Assembly (NCBI GenBank): GCA_965243335.1
Contig: OZ251545.1
Coordinates: forward strand, 1,612,001-1,676,000
Length of the DNA stretch: 64,000 nucleotides
From: JAJDXW01 sp965243335
GTDB lineage: Bacteria > Pseudomonadota > Gammaproteobacteria > HK1
Direction: 5' to 3'
The translations under genes were made by a program, and so were the position numbers. Below, piece after piece: positions 43,219-53,306 of this stretch. Within the stretch, counting starts at the first letter, position 1. Each line of letters opens with the position of its first letter. The notes beneath the pieces are model-generated. The model made no database searches. It was not told the DNA's origin and saw only the letters and a program-made list of their open reading frames with translations.

Positions 43219-43464
43219 ATGAACAAGGCAACACCGAATTACCGGGGGGTCGCCAAGGTCTTCTGGAGCGGCCGCAGCCAGGCGGTCCGGCTGCCGGCCG
43301 CCTGTCGGTTCAAGACCTCCGAGGTCGAGGTGATCAAGGAGGGAGATCAGGTCACGCTGCGCCCGCGCGGCAAGGACTGGGCCGCATACTTCGATGCGGA
43401 ATCCCGCGGAACCTTGCCGGAGCGCCGCCAACCGCCGCTCGACGAGCGCGGCGGAATCCGTTGA
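43219..43464 (+). CDS. AbrB/MazE-type antitoxin (VapB)
   Basis: An 81-residue antitoxin. Residues 1-50 (YRGVAKVFWSGRSQAVRLPA, CRFKTSEVEVIKEGDQVTLR) are the AbrB-like DNA-binding fold in the variant common to VapB of enteric type. The tail PLDERGGIR is short and charged. GAGGGAGG lies at 43207-43214, five bases before ATG 43219. Its TGA overlaps the VapC ATG (TGATG). Confidence 0.88.
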   Translation: MNKATPNYRGVAKVFWSGRSQAVRLPAACRFKTSEVEVIKEGDQVTLRPRGKDWAAYFDAESRGTLPERRQPPLDERGGIR

Positions 43465-43871
43465 TGTTCATGCTGGATACGGACATGTGCATCTACCTCA
43501 TCAATGAACGCGATGAGGCGTTGCGGGAGCGCTTCGAAGCAAACGCCGCCGAGGTGGTCGTTTCCTCGATTACGTATGCCGAGCTTTGCTACGGGGTCGC
43601 CCACTCGGAACGCATCGAGAGCAATGCACGCGAGCTCGAAGCCTTCTGCCGCGATCTCGACATCCTGCCGTTCGATGCGGACGCGGGCGCACACTACGGC
43701 GAGGTCCGCCACGCACTCACCCGGCGGGGCCAGCCGATCGGCGCGAACGACCTGCTGATCGCTGCGCACGCCCGATGCGTCGGCGCCACGCTCGTTACGA
43801 ACAACGAGGCCGAGTTAGGGCGTGTGCCGAATCTGAAGATGGAGAGCTGGCGAGGAGGAGTGGCCGGATGA
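43464..43871 (+). CDS. VapC-type PIN-domain toxin
   Basis: A 135-residue VapC of the enteric/MvpA kind: MFMLDTDMCIYLINERDEAL (first Asp), VSSITYAELCYGVAHSERIE (Glu), GANDLLIAAHARCVGATLVT (Asp), NNEAEL and LKMESW at the end. Characterised relatives cut initiator tRNA. It starts one base inside the antitoxin stop. The same strand continues into the Res gene 34 bases later, so read-through of the TA promoter could express Res. Confidence 0.9.
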   Translation: MFMLDTDMCIYLINERDEALRERFEANAAEVVVSSITYAELCYGVAHSERIESNARELEAFCRDLDILPFDADAGAHYGEVRHALTRRGQPIGANDLLIAAHARCVGATLVTNNEAELGRVPNLKMESWRGGVAG

Positions 43872-43905
43872 GACCAGCCCCCCACCACCGGCCAGGGTGC
43901 GTCTG

Positions 43906-46900
43906 ATGGCCCGCGCCCGCAGCCGTAACGCCCCGCGGCCCTTCTCGCAGAAGCTGGTGCTGCACCGGTGGCTCCTCGGTCTCTTCGGCGTCGAGCGGTT
44001 CGACCAGCTTGCCGAGCACCTGCGGGACGAATCGCTCGAAGGGTTGGACGAGGACCACGTCCACCGCTTCCACCGCGCCCTGTGCCTGCACCTGCCCGAG
44101 GAGCGGCGGCCGGCCCTGCCGAACGAAGTGCTGCTGGAGCACGATCAGGCGATCGTCTCCGTCACCGCCCGCCTCAACGAGCGGCGCATCACCCGCGGCG
44201 AGCCCCCGATCGTCTGGAAGTACTTCCAGTACCTCGCCCTGCTCTTCACCGAGATCTACCTCGACCGCTGGTTCCGCAACCCGCGGGCGCTGCTCGCGGC
44301 GTTGAACGCGCGCATCGCCGGGTTCAACGAGGGCAAGGCGAAGGCCGAGCGCGTCTCGTCGTTCGAGGAGGCCGCCGCCGAAAGCGACGCCGCGACGCAG
44401 CTCAACAAGCTGGCGTTCTGGATGGCCACCGGCAGCGGCAAGACCCTGCTCATGCACGCCCACATCCTCCGGTTTCGGCGCCTGCTCGAAGGCCACGGCC
44501 GCGCCCGCGACCTCAACCGCATCCTCCTGCTGACCCCGAACGAAGGGCTCTCCCGCCAGCACCTGCGCGAGCTCGAGGCGGCGGGGATCGAGGCGGAGAT
44601 CTTCAGCAAGGAGGGCCGGGGCCGGGGGCTCTTCGCCGGCCAGGCGGTCGAGATCCTGGAGATCACGAAGCTCAGGGACGAGATGGGAGACCGGACGGTC
44701 GCCGTGGAGGCGTTCGAGGGGAACAACCTCGTGCTGATCGACGAGGGGCACCGCGGGGCCGCCGCGGGCGAGGGCGGCGCGTGGATGCGCTTCCGCAACG
44801 CGCTCTGCGAGCGGGGCTTCTCCTTCGAGTACTCGGCGACCTTCGGGCAGGCGGTCAAGGGCGACCCGGCCCTCGGCGACCTCTACGCCCGCAGCACGCT
44901 CTTCGACTACTCCTACCGCTGGTTCCACGGCGACGGCTTCGGCAAGGACTACCGGATCCTGAATCTCGAAGACGACCGCGGCGCGGATTGGATGGCGACC
45001 TACCTCACCGCCTGCCTGCTCGCGTTCTTTCAGCAGCAGCGGCTCTACCGCGAGCACGAAGCGGCGCTCCGGCCCTTCCGCCTGGAGCGTCCGCTCTGGA
45101 TCTTCGTCGGCGGCCGGGTCACCGCCACCCTCGCGAAGCGCGACGCCTCGGACATCGTCGAGATCCTGCGCTTCCTCGCCGGCTACGTGTCCGACCGGGC
45201 CGGCAGCGTCGCGCACATCCGGGAGATCCTGGCTGAGGGGCTCGTCTCCGCGGCCGGGGAGAACCTGTTCGCCGGGCGCTTCACCCATCTCGCGGCCAGC
45301 GGGCTCACCGCTGAACAGGTGTTCGACGAGACCCTGGCCCTCCTCTTCAACGCGCGGCGCGGCGGCGCGCTGCACGTCGAGAACCTGAAGGGGGCGGCGG
45401 GCGAGGTGGCGTTGCGGGTGGGGGACAACGAGCCCTTCGGGGTCGTCAACGTGGGCGACGACGCGAAGCTCGTGAAGCTCTGCGAACACGAGGGGCTCCA
45501 CGTGGCCGAGCGGGAGTTCGCGGGCTCGCTCTTCCACGATCTCGCCGCGCCCCGCTCGACCGTCAACGTGCTCATCGGCTCCCGGAAGTTCACCGAGGGG
45601 TGGAATAGCTGGCGCGTCGGCACGATGGGGCTGATGAACGTCGGGCGCGGCGAGGGGGCGCAGATCATCCAGCTCTTCGGGCGCGGGGTGCGGCTCAAGG
45701 GCTGCGGGATGAGCCTCAAGCGGAGCGCGAGGGCGGAGCTTCCGGACGGCCTGGAACGGCCGGACTGCATCGAATCCCTCGAAACGCTCCACGTCTTCGG
45801 CATCCGCGCCGACTACATGGCCCAGTTCCGGGATTTCCTCGAAGAAGAGGGGCTGCCCGCCGACGACGGACGGATCGAATTCCACCTGCCGATCATCAGG
45901 AACCTCGGCACGCAGCCGCTGAAGACCATCCGGATCAGGAAGACCATCAACGGCGTCAGCGCCGAATCCGGCGGCGCCTTCCGCAAGCTGGGGCCCGTTC
46001 CGACCCTGCGGCCCCCGGGCCGGCTGCCGGCGGACGATCCGGGAGTGGACTGGCTCCAAAGGAATCAGGTGGTCCTCGACTGGTATCCGAAGATCCAGGC
46101 CCTGGGTTCGGCGGGCGCCGCTGCCGCCGGGGCCGATTCCGGCGCGGCGCCCAATCAGACCCACCTGCAACCGGAGCACGTCGCCTTTCTGGACCTCGAC
46201 CACCTCTTCTTCGCGCTGGAGCGGTTCAAGGCGGAGCGGGGCTGGCACAACCTGAACCTGTCGCGCGCCGGCATTCGCGGCCTCCTCGCCGACACCACCT
46301 GGTACCGCCTGGCGATCCCCGAATCCGGGCTCGCCGCCGACTCCATCGACAAGGTCCGGCTCTGGCAGGAGATCGCGCTCGCGCTGCTCAAGAAGTACGT
46401 GGAGCGTTACTACGCCTTCCGCAAGCACGAGTGGGAGCTTCCCCACCTCGAATACCGGGCGCTGGCCGAGGACGATCCGAATTTCCCCATGGTGCGGGAA
46501 GAACCGGGCGAGTACGGGTACCGCATCCTCGTCGAGAAGTCGCGGCGGGACGTCGTGGCGAAGCTGGAGGAGTTGAAGGCGGCGATCGAGGGCGGGAATC
46601 TGAAGCCCTGGGCCTTCCAGGGCCTCAGCACCCTGTGCTTCGATCGGCATCTGTACCAGCCCCTGCTTGCCCTCGAAGGCGGGGTGGCAGAGGTCTCGCC
46701 CGCGCCGCTCAACCGGGGCGAGCGCCGCTTCGTCGAGGACCTGAAGGCGTACTGCGACGGCAACCCCGCCGCCTTCGAGGGCAGGGAGCTCTACCTGTTG
46801 CGCAACCTGAGCCGGGGCCGCGGGGTCGGTTTCTTCGAAGCGGGCAACTTCCATCCCGACTTCATCGTGTGGCTGCTCGCCGGCGACCGGCAGCACGTCA

Positions 46901-47181
46901 CCTTCGTCGACCCGAAAGGCATCCGCAACGTCGGCGTGGACGACCCGAAGATCCGCTTCTTCGAGACCATCAAGGAGATCGAGCGGCGGCTCGGCGACCC
47001 GAAGGTTGCGCTGGACTCCTTCATCGTCTCCCGCACGCCTTCACACGTGATGCAGAAGCTCTGGGGCATCGGCAAGCCCGACATGGCGGCGCGGCACATC
47101 GCGTTCCAGGAGGAAGACCGGGGTTCCTACATCGGTGCGATGCTGCGCGGCATCGGGGGCGGACGGCGACCCGGCGCCTGA
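43906..47181 (+). CDS. Type III-like restriction subunit (Res): helicase plus PD-(D/E)XK nuclease
   Basis: A 1091-residue Res subunit. Helicase motifs: Walker A MATGSGKT (about residue 173), LIDEGHRG (about 279) and YSATFGQAV. The later lobe has GSRKFTEGWNSWRVGTMGLM and IIQLFGRGVRLKG. The C-terminal nuclease core is NFHPDFIVWLL (Asp985) followed by VTFVDPKGI, a PD...D-x-K arrangement. Both domains look intact, unlike the Res at 3166-4290. ATG 43906 is used because AGGG lies at a normal distance; a GTG at 43897 is too close. With Mod 3.7 kb upstream on the same strand this makes a complete type III-like pair, separated by Fic, repeats and TA modules. Confidence 0.9.
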   Translation: MARARSRNAPRPFSQKLVLHRWLLGLFGVERFDQLAEHLRDESLEGLDEDHVHRFHRALCLHLPEERRPALPNEVLLEHDQAIVSVTARLNERRITRGEPPIVWKYFQYLALLFTEIYLDRWFRNPRALLAALNARIAGFNEGKAKAERVSSFEEAAAESDAATQLNKLAFWMATGSGKTLLMHAHILRFRRLLEGHGRARDLNRILLLTPNEGLSRQHLRELEAAGIEAEIFSKEGRGRGLFAGQAVEILEITKLRDEMGDRTVAVEAFEGNNLVLIDEGHRGAAAGEGGAWMRFRNALCERGFSFEYSATFGQAVKGDPALGDLYARSTLFDYSYRWFHGDGFGKDYRILNLEDDRGADWMATYLTACLLAFFQQQRLYREHEAALRPFRLERPLWIFVGGRVTATLAKRDASDIVEILRFLAGYVSDRAGSVAHIREILAEGLVSAAGENLFAGRFTHLAASGLTAEQVFDETLALLFNARRGGALHVENLKGAAGEVALRVGDNEPFGVVNVGDDAKLVKLCEHEGLHVAEREFAGSLFHDLAAPRSTVNVLIGSRKFTEGWNSWRVGTMGLMNVGRGEGAQIIQLFGRGVRLKGCGMSLKRSARAELPDGLERPDCIESLETLHVFGIRADYMAQFRDFLEEEGLPADDGRIEFHLPIIRNLGTQPLKTIRIRKTINGVSAESGGAFRKLGPVPTLRPPGRLPADDPGVDWLQRNQVVLDWYPKIQALGSAGAAAAGADSGAAPNQTHLQPEHVAFLDLDHLFFALERFKAERGWHNLNLSRAGIRGLLADTTWYRLAIPESGLAADSIDKVRLWQEIALALLKKYVERYYAFRKHEWELPHLEYRALAEDDPNFPMVREEPGEYGYRILVEKSRRDVVAKLEELKAAIEGGNLKPWAFQGLSTLCFDRHLYQPLLALEGGVAEVSPAPLNRGERRFVEDLKAYCDGNPAAFEGRELYLLRNLSRGRGVGFFEAGNFHPDFIVWLLAGDRQHVTFVDPKGIRNVGVDDPKIRFFETIKEIERRLGDPKVALDSFIVSRTPSHVMQKLWGIGKPDMAARHIAFQEEDRGSYIGAMLRGIGGGRRPGA

Positions 47182-47182
47182 A

Positions 47183-47410
47183 TCGAGGCAGGTGCGCGAT
47201 GGGGTTTTCGCCAAGCGCCCCTCTCGCGGGCACCCCTGGGAACGCGGGCCTCCCACCCACCTTCGTCATTCCCGCGAAAGCGGGAATCCAGGCGCTCCTG
47301 GGAACGCTTGTGTCTCGCCCGCACCGGATCGGAGGTCCGGGAGTAAAGCGCACGTGAACGAAAGTGCGGGCGAGACGCCCGCGTTCCCAGGACGCCCGCG
47401 ACGTGACCGC
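47183..47410. repeat. Dispersed palindromic repeat A, copy 3
   Basis: Begins with gaggcaggtgcgcgatgggg and ttttcgccaagc, then the core in both senses: gcgctcctgggaacgcttgt and tgcgggcgagacgcccgcgt. It includes an inserted 40-base hairpin, cattcccgcgaaagcgggaa, that is also part of repeat B. It lies between the Res and polB 3' ends and could work as a bidirectional terminator. Confidence 0.75.
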
Positions 47411-47436
47411 GACTGCGCCCGCCGGCGCCGGCCACA

Positions 47437-49924
47437 TCAGAAGAGCTGGGCGGTGGTCAGGGTCTCGAAGCTCGTCCCGAGGAAGTGCAGGATGCCGTCC
47501 GCGGCGGGGGCGAGTTGCCGGTCCCGGTAGTGCGCGTAGTCCGGCCCCGTGTCGAGCGCTTCGAGCGGGAGCGGGCCGTTCGCGGTGACGACGTAGCTCA
47601 CCTCCGGCCCCGGGCTCGATAGCCGGCGGGCCGCCTGGACGTGGGGCGGGACGTTGCGGGTATAGCTGTCGATGGGCCGGCGCAGCCGCTTCCGGTAGAC
47701 GAGCTCGTCGTCGAGCTTCCCGGCGAGGAGCGCGTCGCAGGTCGCGCGCACGTAGTCCTCGTAGGGCTCGTCGAGGAACACCTTCCGGTACAGCTCGCGC
47801 TGGAACCGCCGGGCGAGCGGTGTCCAGTCCGTGCGCACCGTCTCGAGCCCCTTGAAGACGAGGTCGGGCGCGCCCCCCCCCGCCGCCGCCCCGCACGAGC
47901 CCCGCGTAGCGCTTCTTGGTTCCCGTGGCGGTTCCGCGCGTGGTCGGCATGAGGAACCGCTCGAACAGGCTCTCGAGCTCGATCTCCAGACGGGACTCGA
48001 GGCGATGCTCCTCGGCGAGGCGCTCCCGCCACCAGCCGTTCAGCCGCTCCGCGAGATCGGAGGCGACCTCCCGCGCGTCCGGGCGCTCGCCCAGCAGCAC
48101 GAAGAGCGAGTCCGTGTCCCCGTAGATCACCTCGAAGCCCCGGTCCTCGATGAACGCCTTGCTGCGCCGGATGATCTCGTGCCCGCGCATCGTGATGCTG
48201 CTCGCGAGCCGCGGGTCGAAGAAGCGGCATCCGCGGGCCCCGAGCACCCCGTAGAACGAGTTCATGAGGATCTTGACCGCCTGCTGGAAGGGCTGGTCGC
48301 CGGTCTGCTTCGCCTCGTCCCGGCGCGCCCACAGGGCGGCGATGAGGGCGGGCAGGATGCCGCCTTCGCGTGCGTACCACGCGCCCGCGAACCCCGCCAC
48401 GGGGTCCTCGCCCGGCTCGGCGAGGCCGAGCGGGTCGATGCGGAAGGTGCGGATGATGCTCGGGTACAGGCTCTTGAAGTCGAGCAGGGCGACGTTCCGG
48501 TAGAGCCCCGGGCGCGAGTCGAGGACGTGGCCGCCGGGGCTCTCGCCGCCTCCGGCGCGGCCGGCGCCCACGTCGGGGGCGACCCGCCCGCGCCGGTGCA
48601 GGCGGGGCAGGTACAGGTGGTCGAAGGCGGCCACCGATCCGCCGGTGCGGCCGAGGGCGAGGCCGGTGAGCCGGCTCCGCTCGACCATGAAGTCGACCAG
48701 CCGGGTGCGGTCGAAGATCTCCCGCACGAGTCGGCAGTCCTCGAGGTTGTAGGCGGCGAGGGCGAGCCGGTCGGTCTCGTACAGCTCGCGCACCGCGTCG
48801 GCGCGGTTCCGGTCCGGGGCGATCAGCTTGTCGCGCCCGAGAAGCGCGCGCGCCACCGCCCCGAGGCGCTCGTCCTCGAACCCCCAGAAGGCGGCGCGGT
48901 GCCCCTCGATGCCGTCGAGCACCACCCGTCCCGGGACCCGCGCGGTCGTCAGCGCGCCGTCAAGGACGCGCGCCCGCCCGCCGTCCCGGCCGAGGGCGAA
49001 CCCGATCCGGTGGAGCCGGCAGCGGGCTTCGAGGAAGCGGAGGTCGAAGCCGGCGACGTTCCAGCCGATGATGAGGTCCGGGTCGTACCCCGCGACCCAG
49101 GCGAGAAAGGCGTCGAGGGCCGCGGCCTCGTCCGGGAGGCGGTGCACCGGGGCCCCGCCGTCGTCTCCGGGGAGGCGGGACGGCTGCGCGGGGTCGCCGT
49201 CCGGGTCCACGAGGAAGACCGCTTCCGCCCGCGTTCCCGGCCCCGTCCGGAGCGCGCTCCCCGCGCCGCCTCCGCCCACCGCCGCGGCCGCCGCGCTCCG
49301 GGGGCTCCCCGGCCGTCCTTCGCCGTTCGTCTCGCCCGGCCTTCCCGCCGCCGGCGCGCGCTCCTCCTCGTCCGCGTCCGCGCCCGGTCCGGCCCCCGCG
49401 TCGCTCCCGCTCACCGCGATGGACCAGAGCCGTTCGCGGGGGTCGGTCCCGTCGAGCCCCGAGGTCTCGATGTCGAGCGAGACCGCGCGAAGGCGCGGGC
49501 GGCGGTCCCCGGCGCGGACCCGCGGGTCGACGAACTCGACGAACCGCCCGCGCCGCTCCGCGCGCCCCTCCAGGATCATGGGGCCGGTGACGAACCGCTC
49601 CATGAGGAAGCGGTCGGCGGGCCGGACGTCGGATTCGTACAGCGCGCGGTCCGACCGGTCGCGGAACGCCTCGAGCTCGCGCTGCGACCGGAAGTAGAGG
49701 GCGTCGACGGGCTCCCCGGAGAGGGCCGCGAGCGCGACCCGCCGCCGGCGCACGCCGGGCGGCGACTCGCGCGCCCGCGGGAGGAAGCAGACCGCCTCCT
49801 GTCCCCGGAGCACCGCCCGCACCGGGGGGCCTTCCTCGCCGCGTCCCCACAGCACGAGCTCGAGCCCGCGGGGGGTGTCGCGCCAGTCGCGGGTGAGGAG
49901 AAAGACTTCCGCCATCGTGTCCAT
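47437..49924 (-). pseudogene. polB: DNA polymerase II (family B), frameshifted at a 9-C tract
   Basis: Proofreading translesion polymerase. The first about 680 residues show VFLLTRDWRDTPRGLEL, Exo I LDIETSGLDGTD, Exo II GWNVAGFDLRFL, Exo III YNLEDCRLV, and polymerase motifs LLDFKSLYPSIIRTF, AVKILMNSFYGVLG and YGDTDSLFV. After KKRYAGLVRG the frame fails at a run of nine C (plus strand 47873-47881) and the C-terminus continues one frame over: TDWTPLARRFQRELYRKVFL, DYAHYRDRQLAPAADGIL. Eight C would restore the frame. This is either a real homopolymer mutation, possibly phase-variable, or a sequencing error. A Gly/Ala/Glu-rich insertion of about 50 residues follows Exo I. The start is ATG 49924, or 49915 by similarity to E. 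coli PolB. Confidence 0.9.
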
Positions 49925-50006
49925 GGGTCCCGTCCCTCGGTAAAACTATAATCGGGAATCCGGCGGGCGGTGGGCGCCTGGGGGTATGCAAGGGGAGGCG
50001 CAGGCG

Positions 50007-51692
50007 ATGTCGTCACGGACCTGGACGGGGCGGGAGATCGTGATGGAGACCCTGGTCGCCGAGGGGGTCGAGTACCTCTTCGGGAACCCGGGGACCACCG
50101 AGCTTCCGCTCATGGACGCCCTGGAGGACTATCCCTCGATCCGATACGTCCTCGCCCTCCAGGAAGCGATCGCGGTGTCCATGGCCGACGCCTGGGCGCA
50201 GGCGACCGGCCGGGTCGGGGTGGCGAACCTGCACGTCGGCCCCGGGCTCGGGAACGGCATGGGCTCGCTCTACAACGCCTGGGAGGGGCGGACCCCGCTC
50301 GTGGTGACCGCCGGCCAGCAGGACACCCGCTTCCGGCTCCGCGAGCCCGTGCTGTGGCACGACCTCGTCGCGATGGCCGCCCCGGTCACGAAGTGGAGCG
50401 CGCAGGCGGAGTCGGCCGGCGAGCTGCCGGAGCTCCTGCACCGGGCGTTCAAGATCGCGCAGGATCCGCCGACCGGGCCGGTGTTCGTGGCGCTCCCGTT
50501 CAACGTGATGAACGAGCGGACCTCGCGCGGGCCGATCCCGCCGTCGCGGATCTGGCGCCGCGCCGGGCCGGACCCGGAGGGGGTCGCGGAGGCCGCGCGC
50601 CTCGTGCTCGGGGCCGCGCGTCCGGTCCTGTTCGCGGGAGACCGGGTAGCGCAGAGCGGGGCGGTGTCGGAGCTGATGGCGCTCGCCGAGCGGATCGGGG
50701 CCGACGTGTACGGGGAGGTGTTGCCGGTCCAGGTGAACGCCCCCTCCGGCCACCCCTGCGTGCGGGCGCACGGGTTCGGGGACCACGCCCAGGTGCGGGC
50801 CGCGGTCGGCGACGCCGACCTCGTGCTGCTCGTCGGCGGAGAGTTCTTCGAGGAGGTGTGGTACGTCGAGGACGCGCCGTTCCCGGAGGACGCCCTAGTC
50901 ATCCAGATCGACCCCTCCGCGCGCAACCTCGGCCGCAACCACCGGCTCGACTGCGGGCTCTTCGCGGACCCCAAGCTCGCGCTCGCCGCCCTCGATGCCG
51001 CGCTCGAGGCAGGCGCGGACGACGCCTACCGGGCCGGGGCGGCGGCGCGCATGGAGCGGATCCGGGGGCGCAAGGAGGAGGAGGCGCGGGCGGATCGCGC
51101 CCGCGCGGAGCGCCCCGCGCCCGGCAACCGCCCGATGTCGGCCGCGCGGGCGATGCACGAACTGGCGCGGGCCGCCCCCGCCGGGGTCGCGGTGGCGCGC
51201 GAGGCGATCACCGCGGGCCGCGACCTCGTCCGCAGCTTCGGCTTCCGCGCCCCCGGGGACGCGATCGGCTCGCGGGGCGGCGGCATCGGCCAGGGCCTCC
51301 CGACCGGGATCGGCCTCAAGCTCGCCCGCCCGGAGCGCCCGGTGCTCTGCGTCTCGGGCGACGGGTCGGCGCTCTACACCATCCAGGCGCTGTGGACCGC
51401 GGCCCACCACCGGGTCCCGGTGGTGTTCGTCATCGTGAACAACCGCGTGTACCGCATCCTCAAGTACAACATGAACCGCTTCCGCGTGGTCGCCGGGGTC
51501 GAGGGCCGCGCCGGCTCGTACCGGCACCTCGACCTCACCGACCCGGACGTCGACTACGTGTCGGTGGCGCGGGGGTTCGGGGTCGAGGGGCGCCGGGTCT
51601 CCGACCCCGAGGAGATCGGGCCGGCCGTCGAGGAGGCGTTCGCGAGCGGGGCGCCTCGCCTCATCGAGCTCGTGGTGGACGGCTCGGTATGA
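50007..51692 (+). CDS. ThDP-binding enzyme, benzoylformate decarboxylase/acetolactate synthase-like
   Basis: A 561-residue ThDP enzyme. The N-terminal Pyr domain has VEYLFGNPGTTELPLMDALE with a Glu in the usual activating place (ALQEAIAVSMADAWA). The PP domain has VSGDGSALYTIQALWTAAHH and VVFVIVNN (GDG...NN, ThDP/Mg binding, about residues 448-478). The order and the loop PGTTELP point to the benzoylformate decarboxylase-like branch rather than true acetolactate synthase, and no small regulatory subunit is adjacent. ATG 50007 follows AAGGGGAGG. It is divergent from polB, with 82 bases between the two starts. Substrate unknown. Confidence 0.88.
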   Translation: MSSRTWTGREIVMETLVAEGVEYLFGNPGTTELPLMDALEDYPSIRYVLALQEAIAVSMADAWAQATGRVGVANLHVGPGLGNGMGSLYNAWEGRTPLVVTAGQQDTRFRLREPVLWHDLVAMAAPVTKWSAQAESAGELPELLHRAFKIAQDPPTGPVFVALPFNVMNERTSRGPIPPSRIWRRAGPDPEGVAEAARLVLGAARPVLFAGDRVAQSGAVSELMALAERIGADVYGEVLPVQVNAPSGHPCVRAHGFGDHAQVRAAVGDADLVLLVGGEFFEEVWYVEDAPFPEDALVIQIDPSARNLGRNHRLDCGLFADPKLALAALDAALEAGADDAYRAGAAARMERIRGRKEEEARADRARAERPAPGNRPMSAARAMHELARAAPAGVAVAREAITAGRDLVRSFGFRAPGDAIGSRGGGIGQGLPTGIGLKLARPERPVLCVSGDGSALYTIQALWTAAHHRVPVVFVIVNNRVYRILKYNMNRFRVVAGVEGRAGSYRHLDLTDPDVDYVSVARGFGVEGRRVSDPEEIGPAVEEAFASGAPRLIELVVDGSV

Positions 51693-51780
51693 CGCGCTCG
51701 CCGGGCCAGCGGCGCCGGCGGGGCGCTGGCGGGGAGGGTTCCTGCCGCGGGCCAGGGCGGGGTTTGCCCAGGAGGACCGG

Positions 51781-53238
51781 ATGAGGCTCCCCGCCGGGGT
51801 GGCGGCAGCCGCGGTTGCGGCCCTGCTCTCGCTGTCGGCGGGGGTCTCGGCGGGCGGGCTGCCCGTGCCGGTGGAGGAGGCGCTCGCGCGCCACCGCCTG
51901 CCCGCGGAATCGCTCAGCGTCTGGGTGCAGGACACGGCGGCCCCGGACGCGGCGCCGCTCGTCAGCCACCGCCCGGACGTCCCCCGCAACCCGGCGTCCA
52001 CGATCAAGGTCGTCACCACCCTCGCGGCCCTGGAGGAGCTGGGGCCCGACTACGAGTGGGAGACGCGCGTCTACGTGACCGGGCCGGTCCGGGAGGGGCG
52101 CCTCGACGGCGACCTCGTGCTGGTCGGGAGCGGGGACCCCCTCCTGGTGGTCGAGCAGCTCTGGCGGCTCCTCGCGGCGGTGCGGGCGCGCGGCCTCGAG
52201 ACGGTCGCGGGCAGGCTCGTCATCGACAACACCCGGTTCTCGGTCGCCGGGGAGCCGGCCCCCGGGGAGTTCGACGGCAGGCCGTACCGGGCGTACAACG
52301 CGCCGCCCGACGCCTTCCTCGTCAACTTCAACGCGCTCGACGTGGTCGTCGAGACCGGGCGCGGCGGGGCGCGGGCGTGGACCGAGCCGCCGGTGGCGGG
52401 CCTCCGGCTCCGGGTCCGGGCCGAGCTCCGGTCGGGCCGCTGCCGGGGCCCCGCCTTCCGCCTCCAGGTCTCCGACCCCCTCGCGGCCCGGTCGCCGCCC
52501 GACGCTCCCCTGCCGGAGCTCACCGTGGCGGGGCGCTTCCCGCGCGGCTGTCCGCCCGTGGCGTTCAAGCGCGTCGTGCTGCCCCCGCCCCGTTTCGCGG
52601 ACGGGGTGGTGCGCGCCCTCTGGGCGCAGATGGGCGGGCGGATCGAGGGCGGTCTCGCGCTCGCCCCGGTTCCCAAGGGGGCGGTCCTCTGGCGCAGGCA
52701 CCGTTCGCCCCCGCTCGCCCTCGCCGTGCGCGGGGTCAACAAGTTCAGCAACAACGTGATGTCCCGCAACCTGCTGCTGACCCTCGGGGCGGAGCGTTTC
52801 GGCCCCCCCGGAACCCGGGACAAGGGGCGGCGCGCGATCGCCGCCTGGCTCGAGCGCAAGGGCATCGACGCCCCGCACCTGTGGGTCGTGAACGGCTCGG
52901 GGCTCTCCCGCGAGACCCGGGTCTCCGCCCGCGGGCTGGGGAGGATCCTGCTCGCGGGGGAGCGGAGCCGTTTCCGTTCGGAGCTCGCGGCGTCGCTGCC
53001 GATCGCCTCGCTCGACGGGACCATGCGATCCCGCCTCTCGCGCCATCCGAAGGCGCTCCGGGCCCGGATCAAGACCGGGCTCCTCAACGGGGTCCGGGCG
53101 ATGGCCGGCTACGTCCGGACGCGGCGCGGGCGGACCTTCGCGGTGGCGACGCTGCAGGAGCACCCCGGGGCCCACCTCGGGGGGCGCGGGACGGCCGTAC
53201 AGGACGCGCTCCTCGGCTGGCTGCTCGATCGGGACTGA
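51781..53238 (+). CDS. dacB: D-alanyl-D-alanine carboxypeptidase/endopeptidase (PBP4 family)
   Basis: A 485-residue periplasmic peptidase of the S13 family that trims or cuts peptidoglycan peptide cross-links. An N-terminal signal peptide is clear (hydrophobic VAAAAVAALLSLSAGVSA before GGLPVP). The penicillin-binding motifs are SxxK at Ser73 (NPASTIKVV), SxN at 323 (KFSNNVMSRN) and KTG at 431 (RIKTGLLNGV). Domains II and III lie between the first two motifs as in PBP4. Length fits E. coli DacB (477). CAGGAGGACCGG directly precedes the ATG. It is 88 bases after the ThDP enzyme and may be co-transcribed. Confidence 0.93.
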   Translation: MRLPAGVAAAAVAALLSLSAGVSAGGLPVPVEEALARHRLPAESLSVWVQDTAAPDAAPLVSHRPDVPRNPASTIKVVTTLAALEELGPDYEWETRVYVTGPVREGRLDGDLVLVGSGDPLLVVEQLWRLLAAVRARGLETVAGRLVIDNTRFSVAGEPAPGEFDGRPYRAYNAPPDAFLVNFNALDVVVETGRGGARAWTEPPVAGLRLRVRAELRSGRCRGPAFRLQVSDPLAARSPPDAPLPELTVAGRFPRGCPPVAFKRVVLPPPRFADGVVRALWAQMGGRIEGGLALAPVPKGAVLWRRHRSPPLALAVRGVNKFSNNVMSRNLLLTLGAERFGPPGTRDKGRRAIAAWLERKGIDAPHLWVVNGSGLSRETRVSARGLGRILLAGERSRFRSELAASLPIASLDGTMRSRLSRHPKALRARIKTGLLNGVRAMAGYVRTRRGRTFAVATLQEHPGAHLGGRGTAVQDALLGWLLDRD

Positions 53239-53306
53239 CGAAGGGGCGGGCGGAGGCGCGGTCGGCCGACCGTCGGACGGGGCCGGCCGTCAGAGGGAGC
53301 CGGCCG

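Noticed and set aside
43795..46896. 1000-residue open frame antisense to the Res gene
   Set aside because: The product is Gly/Glu/Val/Arg-biased without domains, while the + strand has full helicase and nuclease motifs.
47831..49951. 700-residue + strand frame opposite polB
   Set aside because: Gly/Arg/Pro/Glu-rich without motifs; the minus strand carries all family-B polymerase motifs.
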